64,000 bases of DNA from Gottfriedia endophytica (GTDB lineage: Bacteria; Bacillota; Bacilli; Bacillales; Bacillaceae_G): contig NZ_JAGIYQ010000008.1 of NCBI RefSeq assembly GCF_017814275.1, positions 62,001 through 126,000 on the forward strand, written 5' to 3'. The translations under genes and the position numbers were made by a program. Positions 1-9,740 of this stretch are shown here, piece by piece (the first letter of the stretch is position 1; the number at the start of each line of letters is the position of its first letter). The notes under the pieces are model-generated. The model worked only from the letters and a program-made list of their open reading frames with translations. It was not told the origin of the DNA and did not search any database.

Positions 1-2
1 CT

Positions 3-1034
3 AAAATTATCCAAGCATTAAAAGACCAAGCAGATTTAGTTACACTTACTTCACGTGCATTTTACAGTGAAAACATGGGTGAGTTTTATAAAAGAGTAGC
101 TGATATTACAGGTAAAGATATGATTTTACCAATGAATACAGGAGCGGAAGCTGTAGAAACTGCATTAAAAGCAGCTAGAAGATGGGCATATGATGTAAAA
201 GGTGTAGAAGACGATCAAGCAGAAATTATTGCGTGTATTGGTAACTTCCATGGACGTACAATGGGAGCAATTTCTCTATCATCTGAAGCAGATTACAAAC
301 GTGGGTTTGGACCATTTTTACCAGGTATTAAACTAGTTCCATTCGGTGATATCGAAGCACTTAAGAAAGCGATTACAAAAAATACTGCAGCATTTATATT
401 TGAACCAATTCAAGGTGAAGCAGGAATTAATATTCCTAAAGATGGCTATTTACGTGAAGTTGAAGCTTTATGTAAAGAAGAAAATGTTTTAGTTATTGCT
501 GATGAAATCCAAACAGGTCTTGGACGTACTGGAAAAATGTTTGCATGTGATTGGGAAGGCTTAACACCTGACATGTATATCTTAGGAAAAGCGCTTGGTG
601 GCGGTGTATTTCCAATTTCATGTGTGGTAGCAGACCACTCAATCTTAAATGTATTTGAGCCAGGTTCTCACGGTTCTACTTTTGGTGGAAATCCATTAGC
701 TTGTGCTGTATCTGTTGCTGCACTTGATGTAATTAAAGAAGAACGTTTAGCTGAAAGATCAATGGAACTTGGTGAATACTTTGTTGCAAGATTAAAAGAA
801 ATTAACCATCCTCATATTAAAACAGTAAGAGGAAGAGGATTATTTATTGGGGTAGAGTTAAATGTACCTGCTCGAGTTTATTGTGAAGCGTTGAAAAAAC
901 AAGGCTTATTATGTAAAGAAACACATGATACAGTTATTCGTTTTGCACCACCATTAATCATTGAAAAAGAAGAGTTAGATTGGGCAATCGAACAAATCTT
1001 TGCAGTGTTTAATGAACAAAAAGTAACTATCTAA
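3..1034 (+). CDS. rocD: Ornithine aminotransferase (5' end outside window)
   Basis: PLP-dependent class III aminotransferase that converts ornithine plus 2-oxoglutarate to glutamate semialdehyde and glutamate in cytosolic arginine degradation. The reading frame is open from base 3 through the ATG at 75, so the gene is cut by the window edge; about 60 N-terminal residues should lie upstream. Visible family motifs are the cofactor-site stretch [30 protein letters not shown] with the PLP-contacting Asp, and ILGKALGGG containing the Schiff-base Lys. The rocG-type gene starts 16 bases downstream with its own ribosome site, so the two are probably co-transcribed. Related acetylornithine or GABA aminotransferases are possible, but the motif set and the roc neighbours favour RocD. 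Confidence 0.93.
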   Translation, partial: KIIQALKDQADLVTLTSRAFYSENMGEFYKRVADITGKDMILPMNTGAEAVETALKAARRWAYDVKGVEDDQAEIIACIGNFHGRTMGAISLSSEADYKRGFGPFLPGIKLVPFGDIEALKKAITKNTAAFIFEPIQGEAGINIPKDGYLREVEALCKEENVLVIADEIQTGLGRTGKMFACDWEGLTPDMYILGKALGGGVFPISCVVADHSILNVFEPGSHGSTFGGNPLACAVSVAALDVIKEERLAERSMELGEYFVARLKEINHPHIKTVRGRGLFIGVELNVPARVYCEALKKQGLLCKETHDTVIRFAPPLIIEKEELDWAIEQIFAVFNEQKVTI

Positions 1035-1050
1035 TTAGAGGGTGAAATTC

Positions 1051-2334
1051 ATGAGTACAATCGGAACAGTGGATAAAAAAGAAGCTATAAAAGCAGAGGG
1101 AAAAGAGCTAATTACCTCTACTCAATTAATTATTCAAGAAGCGATCGAAAAACTAGGATACTCAGCTGAAATGTATGAGCTGTTGAAAGAACCATTACGT
1201 CTTTTAACTGTTCGAATTCCAGTGAAAATGGATGATGGATCTACAAAAATTTTCACAGGCTATCGTTCACAACACAATGATGCTGTAGGTCCTTCAAAAG
1301 GTGGCATTCGTTTTCATCCAGAGGTTAATGAAGATGAAGTAAAAGCTCTTTCAATGTGGATGAGTTTAAAATGCGGCATTGTTGACTTACCTTATGGTGG
1401 AGGAAAGGGAGGCATTATTTGCGACCCTAAATCAATGTCAACAAATGAGCTTGAAAGACTTAGTCGTGGATATGTTCGTGCAATTAGCCAAATTGTTGGA
1501 CCGACAAAAGACATTCCAGCTCCAGATGTTTACACAAATCCACAAATTATGGCATGGATGATGGATGAATATAGCAGAATCCAAGAATTTGATTCTCCTG
1601 GTTTTATTACTGGGAAGCCAATCGTACTTGGTGGATCACAAGGACGTGAAACTGCTACTGCTCAAGGTGTAACAATCTGTATTGAAGAAGCGGCTAAGCG
1701 AGAAGGAATTACCCTTCAAGGAGCAAGAGTAATTATTCAAGGCTTCGGAAATGCTGGTAGCTTTTTAGCAAAATTCATGGTTGAAGCAGGTGCATTAGTA
1801 ATTGGTATTTCTGATGCTCATGGTGCACTTTATAATCCAAAAGGTTTAGATATTAACGATCTATTAGACAGACGTGATAGCTTTGGAACAATTACGCCAC
1901 AATTCACAAATGTCATTTCAAATAAGGAATTACTAGAAAAAGAATGTGATATTTTAGTTCCAGCAGCAATTTCGAATCAAATTACAAAAGAAAATGCTGC
2001 GAATATTAAAGCAAAAATTGTTGTTGAAGCTGCAAACGGACCAACAACATTAGAGGCTACGAAAATATTAACAGAACGTGGCATTTTACTAGTTCCAGAT
2101 GTTCTTGCGAGTGCTGGAGGAGTATCTGTTTCTTACTTTGAATGGGTACAAAATAATCAAGGATATTATTGGACAGAAGAAGAAGTAGCAGAAAAATTAC
2201 GTATGAAAATGGTTGTTTCTTTTGAAAGTGTTTATTCAACGTCTAAAAATCGTAATGTAAATATGCGACTTGCTGCTTATATGGTCGGAATTAAGAAAAT
2301 GGCAGAAGCTTCACGTTTTAGAGGATGGGTGTAA
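1051..2334 (+). CDS. rocG: NAD-dependent glutamate dehydrogenase (RocG/GudB type)
   Basis: Catabolic glutamate dehydrogenase that oxidises glutamate to 2-oxoglutarate and ammonium, the last step of arginine/ornithine breakdown. The 427 aa length matches RocG/GudB (about 424-427). The dimerisation and substrate segment contains GPSKGGIRFHP and LPYGGGKGGI with the catalytic Lys region near residues 105-130. The Rossmann part has VIIQGFGNAGS. I chose ATG 1051 over an in-frame GTG at 1042, because the Shine-Dalgarno GAGGGTG overlaps the GTG but is correctly spaced for the ATG. It directly follows rocD, and a perfect hairpin follows the gene. rocG and gudB cannot be separated by sequence alone; context supports rocG. 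Confidence 0.92.
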   Translation: MSTIGTVDKKEAIKAEGKELITSTQLIIQEAIEKLGYSAEMYELLKEPLRLLTVRIPVKMDDGSTKIFTGYRSQHNDAVGPSKGGIRFHPEVNEDEVKALSMWMSLKCGIVDLPYGGGKGGIICDPKSMSTNELERLSRGYVRAISQIVGPTKDIPAPDVYTNPQIMAWMMDEYSRIQEFDSPGFITGKPIVLGGSQGRETATAQGVTICIEEAAKREGITLQGARVIIQGFGNAGSFLAKFMVEAGALVIGISDAHGALYNPKGLDINDLLDRRDSFGTITPQFTNVISNKELLEKECDILVPAAISNQITKENAANIKAKIVVEAANGPTTLEATKILTERGILLVPDVLASAGGVSVSYFEWVQNNQGYYWTEEEVAEKLRMKMVVSFESVYSTSKNRNVNMRLAAYMVGIKKMAEASRFRGWV

Positions 2335-2430
2335 AATTATTTTAATATTAAAGAATTATCGGTAAAATTTAACAAAACATATTTTTCGCACAACTCTTTA
2401 TTTTCTGTTATTATATTGTTAGAATGTAAA

Positions 2431-2470
2431 CTCTTTGTGACTATTTTTAGGGGAAAATAGTCACAAAGAG
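2431..2470 (+). terminator. 17-bp perfect stem-loop after rocG
   Basis: Perfect inverted repeat with arms at 2431-2447 and 2454-2470, a 6-base loop and a following T-rich stretch (AATTTTGTTT). It lies between rocG and the permease start. It is best read as an intrinsic terminator or attenuator separating rocDG from the permease; the arms are unusually long. Confidence 0.7.
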
Positions 2471-2520
2471 AATTTTGTTTCGATTTGAACTTAAGCGCTT
2501 ACATCAGAGGAGGGGTTATT

Positions 2521-3930
2521 TTGTTAGAGCAAGAATTAAAGCGTGAATTGAAAAGCCGACATCTATTTATGATTGCCCTTGGTGGTATTATTGGGACAGG
2601 CTTATTCCTTGGATCAGGTTATACCATTCATGAGGCAGGTCCTGGGGGAGCAATGCTATCCTTTTTAGTTGGCGGATTAGTAATGTACTTAACAATGCTT
2701 TGTTTAGGAGAATTAGCGGTATTAAATCCAGATGCTGGTTCTTATCAAACATATGCTACGAGAAATATTTCACCAGCAGCTGGGTATGTAGTTGGCTGGA
2801 TGTCTTGGCTAAACTGGTCCGTTACAATAGGGTTAGAATTAACTACAGTTAGTATTTTAATGAAAAGATGGTTTCCAGATGTACCATCATGGATTTGGTG
2901 TGTAGTCTTTGGTGTGATATTATTCTTGATTAATGCATTGTCTTCTAAAAGCTTCGCTGAAGTAGAGTTCTGGTTTGCTAGTATTAAAGTTGTAACCATT
3001 ATTGCGTTTATTGTATTAGGTGCCGCTGCAATGTTTGGAATCATTCCTATGCATGGACATAAAGCACCAATGCTATCAAACTTTACTGACCACGGAGGAC
3101 TATTTCCGAAGGGGATCATGGCAATATTAGTTACAATGATTGGGGTAAACTTTTCATTCCAAGGAAGTGAATTAGTTGGAGTTGCTGCGGGAGAAAGTGA
3201 TGATCCAGCTACAGCAGTACCAAAAGCAGTTAATAGTACTGTATGGAGAATTTTAATATTCTTTATTCTTTCGATTTTTGTTCTTGCAGGTCTGTTCCCT
3301 TGGGAAAAAGCGGGACTAGTTGATAGTCCATTTGTTGTTGTATTTGACAGAATAGGGATTCCTTATGCAGCTGATATTCTGAATTTTGTTATTATTACAG
3401 CTGTTCTATCAGTTGCAAATTCAGGATTATACGCAACTTCTAGAATGCTATTTTCGATGTCCAAAAAAGGAATGGTTTCACCTCTGTTTGGAAAGTTATC
3501 AAAAAGAGGAGTTCCTCTTAATGGATTAATTTTTAGTATGATTTTTGGTTGCTTATCACTTTTAAGTGGAATCTTTGCACCAGGTACAGTATATGTATGG
3601 TTAATATCAATAGCTGGTTTTGGATGCGTATTTGTATGGGCATCAATTGCCTTATCAAACTATTTAGGTAGAAAAAAGTACATCCAAGAGGGTGGAAAAG
3701 TAGAGGATTTAAAATATAAAACACCACTTTATCCATTCGTTCCGTTACTTGCATTTGCTTTAAATATGCTCACTATGATTAGTCTAGTGTTTATTCCAGA
3801 TCAAAGAATGGCGATCTATTGTGGGGTTCCATTTGCAATTGCTTGTTATGTTTTTTACCATTTGGTAGCGAAAAAGAAAAATATCGATTTAGCAGATACA
3901 AAAGAAGAAGTTTCGAAGGTTGCTAACTAG
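2521..3930 (+). CDS. rocE: Amino-acid permease, RocE-like (APC family)
   Basis: Twelve-helix amino-acid permease of the APC/AAT family, probably importing arginine or ornithine for the adjacent catabolic enzymes. The N-terminus carries the family motif GGIIGTGLFLGSG (about residues 18-30), and the middle has FSFQGSELVGVAAGES, typical of basic and aromatic amino-acid permeases. With a TTG start at 2521 the protein is 469 aa, close to RocE/RocC. That start is preferred over a TTG at 2485 because the strong site AGAGGAGGGG at 2506-2515 lies six bases upstream of it. Substrate is inferred from position after rocD-rocG; other cationic or neutral amino acids are possible. Confidence 0.85.
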   Translation: MLEQELKRELKSRHLFMIALGGIIGTGLFLGSGYTIHEAGPGGAMLSFLVGGLVMYLTMLCLGELAVLNPDAGSYQTYATRNISPAAGYVVGWMSWLNWSVTIGLELTTVSILMKRWFPDVPSWIWCVVFGVILFLINALSSKSFAEVEFWFASIKVVTIIAFIVLGAAAMFGIIPMHGHKAPMLSNFTDHGGLFPKGIMAILVTMIGVNFSFQGSELVGVAAGESDDPATAVPKAVNSTVWRILIFFILSIFVLAGLFPWEKAGLVDSPFVVVFDRIGIPYAADILNFVIITAVLSVANSGLYATSRMLFSMSKKGMVSPLFGKLSKRGVPLNGLIFSMIFGCLSLLSGIFAPGTVYVWLISIAGFGCVFVWASIALSNYLGRKKYIQEGGKVEDLKYKTPLYPFVPLLAFALNMLTMISLVFIPDQRMAIYCGVPFAIACYVFYHLVAKKKNIDLADTKEEVSKVAN

Positions 3931-3956
3931 AATAAAGAAAGAGTAAAAACCTATTT

Positions 3957-3999
3957 AAAACAACCGAAAGTGAATTGTGTCACTCTCGGTTGTTTTTTT
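3957..3999 (+). terminator. Intrinsic terminator of the permease gene
   Basis: Hairpin with arms AACAACCGAAAGTGA and TCACTCTCGGTTGTT, then seven T residues, 27 bases after the stop codon. Confidence 0.9.
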
Positions 4000-4021
4000 G
4001 AAATTTTCTAACAACTAGTTT

Positions 4022-4062
4022 AAAAAGGTACTTACGATTAATAACTCGTAAGTACCTTTTTA
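4022..4062 (-). terminator. Bidirectional terminator between permease and oppA
   Basis: Hairpin AAAAGGTACTTACGA / TCGTAAGTACCTTTT with A and T runs on both sides. It is placed to end the minus-strand opp transcript and read-through from rocE. Confidence 0.85.
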
Positions 4063-4080
4063 AGATCTAATTTTAGTGGA

Positions 4081-5844
4081 TTATTTCACTGGATTTTCAC
4101 TTGTTAAAGAAACATCAGGTAGATAGTTTTTACCATTAGTTAAATCCCAACCTTTTACGCGCTTATTAACGCCTACAGTTGCATAACGATAAAGTGTAGG
4201 AATCATTGGTACTTCATCATGAATTAATTGTTGCCATTTGTTGTACACATCTACACGGTACTTACTATCAAATGCTTTAGGTGAAGTACCTTCTTGAAGT
4301 AATGTATCATTTTCAGCATTTGTCCAACGTTGATAGTTAAACATAGCATCTTTTGACCAAAGACCTGATGGGTCTGGATCAGAACCAGTTCCCCATGCAC
4401 CTGCGAAAACATCTACTTTTGGATCATCTTTTTCAACTCTGTCATAGAATGAGTTCATTTCGGCTAATCTGCCATCTACTAATTGCGCGTTTAAGCCAAT
4501 AGCTATCCAAGATTGAATATATAATTGTGCTAATGGTTGTGCAATATCACTACCACTTTTTGCAAGGAAGTTGATTACAAAAGGTTTACCATTTGGATCT
4601 TCACGGAAACCATCACCATTGGTATCTTTGTATCCTGCTTCATCTAATAATTTTTTAGCTTTATTAACATCTTTTGTAAAGCCTTTTACGTCTTTATCCC
4701 AATATTTAGGGAATGATGGTGGAATAACTGTGTTTGCGGCGAAACGAAGCCCTCTATACATTTTATCCCCGATTTCTTTTGTATCAATTGCATATGCCAT
4801 AGCTTCACGAACGCGTTTATCTTGGAATTTAGGATTATCCATTACGTTTAATTCTTTCTTTGCATCATAGTGACCTAGTTTAAAACCAATATAGTCATAT
4901 GCTAAATCAACTTTCCCAAGAATTTCGATGTTTTTCAAAGATCTAGCTTTATCGATTTGCTCAGCTGGGAAATCAGCTACATCAAGGTTTCCGTTTTCTA
5001 GAGAAGCGGTAGCTACCGTAGGATTCACTACTTTTAATAATACGCCATCTAACTTCGGAGCACCTTTCCAATAGTCTTTGTTCGCTACGAATTCAACTGA
5101 TTCTCCAGGAACAATATTTTTGATTTTAAATGGTCCAAATCCAATTGGATGTTTACGAATTTGATCAGAACTTACTAATTTAGCAATTGGCACATTTGCT
5201 AAATATTTTTTAGGCATTGGATTTGTATTTAATCCTGTTAATAAAGAAGGGTTTGCTTGTGTAAACGTAATTGAAATTGTTTTAGGATCAATTATTTTTA
5301 TACCTGAAATTTTATCCGTCTTTCCTGCGTGATAATCAGCCATACCTACAACCTGTTGCATAAGGGAGTCATAACGAACGCTTGTATAATCTTTATTCCC
5401 TACTACAAGATATGTGTACTCTAAATCTTCAGCTGTTACAGGGTCACCATTTGACCAATTTACATTATCTTTAATTTTAATTGTAATTGTTTTATTGTCA
5501 TTGCTTAATTCATATGTAGCAGCACCACTTTGGTCATACATATAGTTCTCATCAGTTCCTAAAAGTTGCTCATCAAAAAATTGAAGTACGTCAGAATCTG
5601 GTGAACTTTCAAAAAAATTGGCGTTCAACTTTCCTTCAAACGCAGTATCAGAAATTAACCCGTACTTAAGGATCCCACCCTGAATAGATTTGTTGTCGTT
5701 TTTCATTTTTAAAGGGAATGCTGATGCATCAACTTTAGCAGCTGGTTTAGTACTTGTTTTATTACCTGTTGAACAAGCTGATAATAATAATGATGAAATA
5801 GCTAATGCACTAATTACTTTTGAAATCGTCTTTACCTTTTTCAT
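4081..5844 (-). CDS. oppA: Oligopeptide ABC transporter, substrate-binding lipoprotein
   Basis: Extracellular solute-binding protein of family 5 (OppA/DppA/AppA), which captures peptides and delivers them to the OppBC channel. Signal peptide with lipobox LLLSAC puts the lipidated Cys at about residue 24, followed by a Ser/Thr/Lys-rich tether. The mature part carries family signatures such as NVNWSNGDPVTAEDLEYT and RVREAMAYAIDTKEI. Length 587 aa is normal. ATG 5844 is chosen over GTG 5853, since AAGGAG is about ten bases from the ATG but almost touches the GTG. It is the last gene of the five-gene operon, 14 bases after oppC, and ends just before a bidirectional terminator. Peptide length preference cannot be read from sequence. 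Confidence 0.93.
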   Translation of the reverse strand: MKKVKTISKVISALAISSLLLSACSTGNKTSTKPAAKVDASAFPLKMKNDNKSIQGGILKYGLISDTAFEGKLNANFFESSPDSDVLQFFDEQLLGTDENYMYDQSGAATYELSNDNKTITIKIKDNVNWSNGDPVTAEDLEYTYLVVGNKDYTSVRYDSLMQQVVGMADYHAGKTDKISGIKIIDPKTISITFTQANPSLLTGLNTNPMPKKYLANVPIAKLVSSDQIRKHPIGFGPFKIKNIVPGESVEFVANKDYWKGAPKLDGVLLKVVNPTVATASLENGNLDVADFPAEQIDKARSLKNIEILGKVDLAYDYIGFKLGHYDAKKELNVMDNPKFQDKRVREAMAYAIDTKEIGDKMYRGLRFAANTVIPPSFPKYWDKDVKGFTKDVNKAKKLLDEAGYKDTNGDGFREDPNGKPFVINFLAKSGSDIAQPLAQLYIQSWIAIGLNAQLVDGRLAEMNSFYDRVEKDDPKVDVFAGAWGTGSDPDPSGLWSKDAMFNYQRWTNAENDTLLQEGTSPKAFDSKYRVDVYNKWQQLIHDEVPMIPTLYRYATVGVNKRVKGWDLTNGKNYLPDVSLTSENPVK

Positions 5845-5858
5845 CTTAATCACTCTCC

Positions 5859-6764
5859 TTATCCTCTTCTTTGTCTTGCATCGGCAGCACGTTTAACCGC
5901 TTCGCCGATAAAATTTATACTCAGCATGAGCATTAAAATCATGCCCGATGCAGGTAACCAAATCCACCATTTATTTTGTAAAACATCAGGGTTCGTAGCA
6001 TAACTAACTAGCGTCCCTAAGCTTGGGGTGCTTTCAGGAAGACCAAATCCTAAGAAAGTTAAGCCAGATTCAATCCCAATATTTCCAGCTAAATTCAATG
6101 TAAAAGCTACAATAATTAGTGAACTAACATTAGGCAATAAATGAGAGAATAGTATTTTGGCATTTGAAGTTCCGAGCGCTTTGGCAGCAGCTATATAATC
6201 TAGTTCACTTTCAGATAAAACCTTAGAACGGATCAGCCTAGCTTTACCTGTCCATAAAAATGCACTCATAATTAAGATGAAATTTAATATCGAAAATTTA
6301 GGAACCAATGTAACAAATACGATAACCATCATCATGAAAGGTAAAATAAGGATAAAATCAATAATCCTCATAATAATTGAATCAATGACACCACCAAAAT
6401 AACCAGCGATTAACCCAACCACTAACCCTACACAATTTGTAATCAAGGTGATAAATAAACCAATTGTGAAAGAGTTCCGAGTCCCAATAATTAATTGACC
6501 AAATATATCACGTCCACCATAATCGGTTCCAAGCCAATGTTCAGCAGAAGGTGGTAGATAAATGGATAGAATATCTACCGTTGTAATTTGACCTTGATTT
6601 AAAAAGAAAGAAGTTACGTAAACTGCAATGACTAGTAAAGTTAAAAATATGAGTGATCCCATTGCTAGTTTATCTTTAAGAAATTCATTAAAAACAACAG
6701 AAAAGCCAGATGGACTTTTTTCAGTTTTGACGATTGAATTATTTTTATTAACTTGTACTTCCAT
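5859..6764 (-). CDS. oppC: Oligopeptide ABC transporter permease OppC
   Basis: Inner-membrane permease that pairs with OppB to form the peptide channel. A hydrophilic N-terminus of about 30 residues is followed by one membrane helix, a large extracytoplasmic loop with HWLGTDYGGRDIFGQLIIG (the usual OppC start-of-core motif), and five more helices. The EAA loop is AAAKALGTSNAKILFSHLLPN, the contact with the ATPases. Length 301 aa. ATG 6764 is preferred to GTG 6773 because the ribosome site GGTAGGTGA overlaps the GTG. It lies 16 bases after oppB. Confidence 0.93.
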   Translation of the reverse strand: MEVQVNKNNSIVKTEKSPSGFSVVFNEFLKDKLAMGSLIFLTLLVIAVYVTSFFLNQGQITTVDILSIYLPPSAEHWLGTDYGGRDIFGQLIIGTRNSFTIGLFITLITNCVGLVVGLIAGYFGGVIDSIIMRIIDFILILPFMMMVIVFVTLVPKFSILNFILIMSAFLWTGKARLIRSKVLSESELDYIAAAKALGTSNAKILFSHLLPNVSSLIIVAFTLNLAGNIGIESGLTFLGFGLPESTPSLGTLVSYATNPDVLQNKWWIWLPASGMILMLMLSINFIGEAVKRAADARQRRG

Positions 6765-6780
6765 CCTATTCACCTACCTT

Positions 6781-7746
6781 TTATTCTATTCTGATACGTG
6801 GATCAACTATACTTAAAATAATGTCTGAGAGAAGGGTACCTATTAGCGTTGCAAAGCTTGTCATCATAATAAGAGCTGTTACAACAGAATAATCCCTCTG
6901 CATAATTGATTTAATGAATAGTTGTCCAAGACCAGGATAACTAAAGATAGATTCTAAAAACACTGAGCCGCTAATTAGATTAGTAAGTTCATAACCTAAA
7001 AATGCTGCAATTGGTAAAAATGAGTTTCGCAAAATGTGTCTTGCATAGATCCTAGATTCAGGGACACCTTTTGATTTTGCTGTTCTTACAAAGTCTTTTA
7101 CTTTTGTATCAATGATTTCACTGCGTAAATATTGTGATATACCAACTGTAGAAATCAATGCACCAGATAAAGTTGGAAGAACTAAATGATTAATTTTGCT
7201 AATGTAATAGGCAAACGTACCATTATCAATAGTAGGATCGATACTTCCTCCAGTTGGGAAGAGGTTTAAATAAAAACCAAAAATAAATAGCATGACGATC
7301 GCAAAGATAAATAAAGGTGTTGCAAATCCTAAATAGTTATATCCAGTAACGAGTCTATCTGCCCATGTATCATTCCACCGACCACTTATTACCCCTAGTG
7401 GAATGGCTAGTATGTATGTAACGATTAAAATGGAAAAAGATAAGAGGACTGTATTACTAATTTTTTCACCAATTACGTCTTTAACTGGTATTTGTTGTGT
7501 ATAGGAAATACCAAAATCTCCATGTAGTGCATTCTTCATCCAGCGAACATACTGAACATAAGCTGGGTCATTTAAGCCCATTTTTTCACGTATGGCCTCG
7601 GTTTGTTTTGGATCTGCTTTTGGATTAGCTGCTCTTCCAGTTAAGGCATCACCAGGCATTCCTTTTGCTAGTATGAAAATTAAAATACTTAAAATAAAGA
7701 GCTGAGGAATCATAATAAGTGTACGACGAATAATAAATTTCCACAT
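6781..7746 (-). CDS. oppB: Oligopeptide ABC transporter permease OppB
   Basis: Inner-membrane permease partner of OppC, 321 aa, with the characteristic N-terminus MWKFIIRRTLIMIPQLF and a following helix, then about five core helices. The EAA loop reads VRTAKSKGVPESRIYARHIL and precedes the conserved LEYELTNLISG-like segment (here GYELTNLISGSVFLESIF). Site AAAGGATG precedes the ATG by a standard distance. It is third in the operon, 15 bases after oppF. Confidence 0.93.
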   Translation of the reverse strand: MWKFIIRRTLIMIPQLFILSILIFILAKGMPGDALTGRAANPKADPKQTEAIREKMGLNDPAYVQYVRWMKNALHGDFGISYTQQIPVKDVIGEKISNTVLLSFSILIVTYILAIPLGVISGRWNDTWADRLVTGYNYLGFATPLFIFAIVMLFIFGFYLNLFPTGGSIDPTIDNGTFAYYISKINHLVLPTLSGALISTVGISQYLRSEIIDTKVKDFVRTAKSKGVPESRIYARHILRNSFLPIAAFLGYELTNLISGSVFLESIFSYPGLGQLFIKSIMQRDYSVVTALIMMTSFATLIGTLLSDIILSIVDPRIRIE

Positions 7747-7761
7747 CGCTTAACATCCTTT

Positions 7762-8688
7762 CTACGGTAAAGCTACTCTGTGTGAGTCTGTGAATTTTTT
7801 TAAATCGTATGGTCTGCCTGTATGATCAAAAAATGTAGCAGAATTTTGTTCATACTCTCTTTTTACTTCTTGTCTTATTTTAAGTTTTTCATCTCTGAAC
7901 TCTGGGCGAATGTCTGGTATTGCTGCAACTAAGCGTTTTGTATAAATGTGTTGAGGATTTGATAAAATGTCCTCAGAATTTCCTTCTTCAACTAATCTTC
8001 CTCTATACATTACGCCGACTCTGTCACATAAATGACGAATAACACCTAAATCATGTCCAATAAATAAATAAGTTAAATTGAATTCTTCTTGTAAATCCTG
8101 TAAAAAGTTTAATACTTGAGCTTGTACAGAAACATCAAGTGCAGATACTGGTTCATCTGCAATAATTAGCTTCGGTTTTAATGTTAATGCACGTGCGATC
8201 CCAATACGCTGGCGTTGACCGCCTGAAAATTGATGAGGGTATTTATGGATTGATTCAGGAGTCAATCCAACTTTATCTAAATACATTTGTACTCTTTTCT
8301 TTTCTTCACTTGGTGATAATCTTTCATAATTGCGTAAAGGCTCTGCAATTAAATCAAGAACTCTCTTCTTAGGGTTAAGGGAAGAGTATGGATCTTGGAA
8401 GATCATTTGAATGTCTTTTCTATATACCCTCATTTCAGATTTGCTAAGCTTTACTAGATTTTTCCCTTCGAAATAAACTGAACCTGCTGTAGCTTTTGTT
8501 AATTGGAGGATTGCTTTTCCTGTAGTAGATTTCCCACTACCTGATTCTCCAACTAAACCATAAGTTTCGCCTTGTTGTAGCTCAAAGGAAACACCGTCTA
8601 CAGAACGAACATAATCGACAACTGTTCGGAAGATTCCTCCACGTATTGGATAATGAACTTTTAAGTCTTCAACTTTTAGAAGTGACAT
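7762..8688 (-). CDS. oppF: Oligopeptide ABC transporter ATPase OppF
   Basis: Cytosolic ATPase energising peptide uptake. Walker A is GESGSGKSTTG (about residues 49-59), the signature is FSGGQRQRIG, and Walker B is LIIADEPVSALD. The C-terminal oligopeptide-transporter extension (NPQHIYTKRLVAAIP) marks it as the Opp/Dpp type. The frame is open upstream to 8805, but ATG 8688 fits the family N-terminus (MSLLKVEDLKVHYPI) and gives 308 aa; AAGGAGG lies 11 bases before it. Its start overlaps the end of oppD by 20 bases, so translation is probably coupled. Confidence 0.93.
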   Translation of the reverse strand: MSLLKVEDLKVHYPIRGGIFRTVVDYVRSVDGVSFELQQGETYGLVGESGSGKSTTGKAILQLTKATAGSVYFEGKNLVKLSKSEMRVYRKDIQMIFQDPYSSLNPKKRVLDLIAEPLRNYERLSPSEEKKRVQMYLDKVGLTPESIHKYPHQFSGGQRQRIGIARALTLKPKLIIADEPVSALDVSVQAQVLNFLQDLQEEFNLTYLFIGHDLGVIRHLCDRVGVMYRGRLVEEGNSEDILSNPQHIYTKRLVAAIPDIRPEFRDEKLKIRQEVKREYEQNSATFFDHTGRPYDLKKFTDSHRVALP

Positions 8689-9694
8689 TGATTGCTGGTC
8701 CTCCTTTCTTGTTTTTAAACTCAAATGTTTTATAACATGTACAACGTACAAAATGACCAGGACTAACTTCATGTAATGTTGGATGTTCTTCGTGGTGATG
8801 TTCACTAATCCAAGGGATTCGTGGACTAAAACGACAGCCTGTTCTTTGTAAACGATCTAATGAAGGAACGGTTCCTTCGATAACGTGTAAACGATCTTTG
8901 TTATTATTATTCGATGGAATTGAGTTTAATAATGAACGAGTATACGGATGTAAAGGATTTTTCATAATTTCAGTTACAGTACCTGTTTCAATAATTTGCC
9001 CAGCGTACATAACGAAAACTCGATCAGCAACCTCTGCAACAACACTAAGATCATGTGTAATTAGAATGATTCCAAGCTTTGTTTCCTTTTGAATGTCTTT
9101 TAATAAGTCTAGAATTTGCGCTTGGATAGTAACGTCTAATGCTGTTGTTGGCTCATCTGCAATTACTATAGAAGGACTGCATGCAATTGCGATCGAAATC
9201 ATGACACGTTGTCTCATTCCACCAGAAAGTTCATGTGGATATTGTTTATATGTTACAGCCGGCTTAGGAATTCCTACCTGTCCTAGAAGCTGCAGCGCTC
9301 TCTCTTTTTTTTGTGATGAAGAGAGTTTTGTATGTAAATCTAAATTTTCTTCAATTTGTTTACCGACTGTCATAAGAGGATTAAGGGCAGTTAAGGGTTC
9401 TTGGAAAATCATTCCTATTTCTTTGCCGCGTATTTTATTCATTCCTGAATCAGTGAGGGATAATAAATCTTGTCCTCGGTAGTTGATTTTGCCTTTTAAT
9501 TTTGTTCTTTTAGTATTGTGGAGACTTAGTATGGATAATGCTAATGCACTTTTTCCACATCCTGACTCCCCAACAATGGCAACAATTTCATTTTCATATA
9601 CTGTTAATGAAACATCATCTACAGAAGGATAAAATTCATTACTTATTTGGAAGGATGTTGTTAAGTTTTCAATTTGTAATATAGGTTTATTCAT
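8669..9694 (-). CDS. oppD: Oligopeptide ABC transporter ATPase OppD
   Basis: First gene of the operon and second ATPase of the transporter, 341 aa. Walker A is GESGCGKSALA (about residues 43-53), the signature LSGGMRQRVM, and Walker B IVIADEPTTALD. The C-terminal region has NPLHPYTRSLLNSIPS and the Cys-rich end GCRFSPRIPW...FVRCTCY that in OppD/DppD homologues binds a 4Fe-4S cluster or metal; Cys residues are visible at three positions. AAGGAAG precedes the ATG by seven bases. Gene order D-F-B-C-A differs from the A-B-C-D-F order of B. subtilis opp and is nearer to its app operon. Confidence 0.93.
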   Translation of the reverse strand: MNKPILQIENLTTSFQISNEFYPSVDDVSLTVYENEIVAIVGESGCGKSALALSILSLHNTKRTKLKGKINYRGQDLLSLTDSGMNKIRGKEIGMIFQEPLTALNPLMTVGKQIEENLDLHTKLSSSQKKERALQLLGQVGIPKPAVTYKQYPHELSGGMRQRVMISIAIACSPSIVIADEPTTALDVTIQAQILDLLKDIQKETKLGIILITHDLSVVAEVADRVFVMYAGQIIETGTVTEIMKNPLHPYTRSLLNSIPSNNNNKDRLHVIEGTVPSLDRLQRTGCRFSPRIPWISEHHHEEHPTLHEVSPGHFVRCTCYKTFEFKNKKGGPAINVTSKS

Positions 9695-9740
9695 AGAATC
9701 ACTTCCTTTTCATTAAATTAATTAAATATTTTGTATATTT

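Noticed and set aside
9093-9482. 129-codon plus-strand frame
   Set aside because: Antisense to oppD, whose ATPase motifs are intact; no ribosome site or family match.
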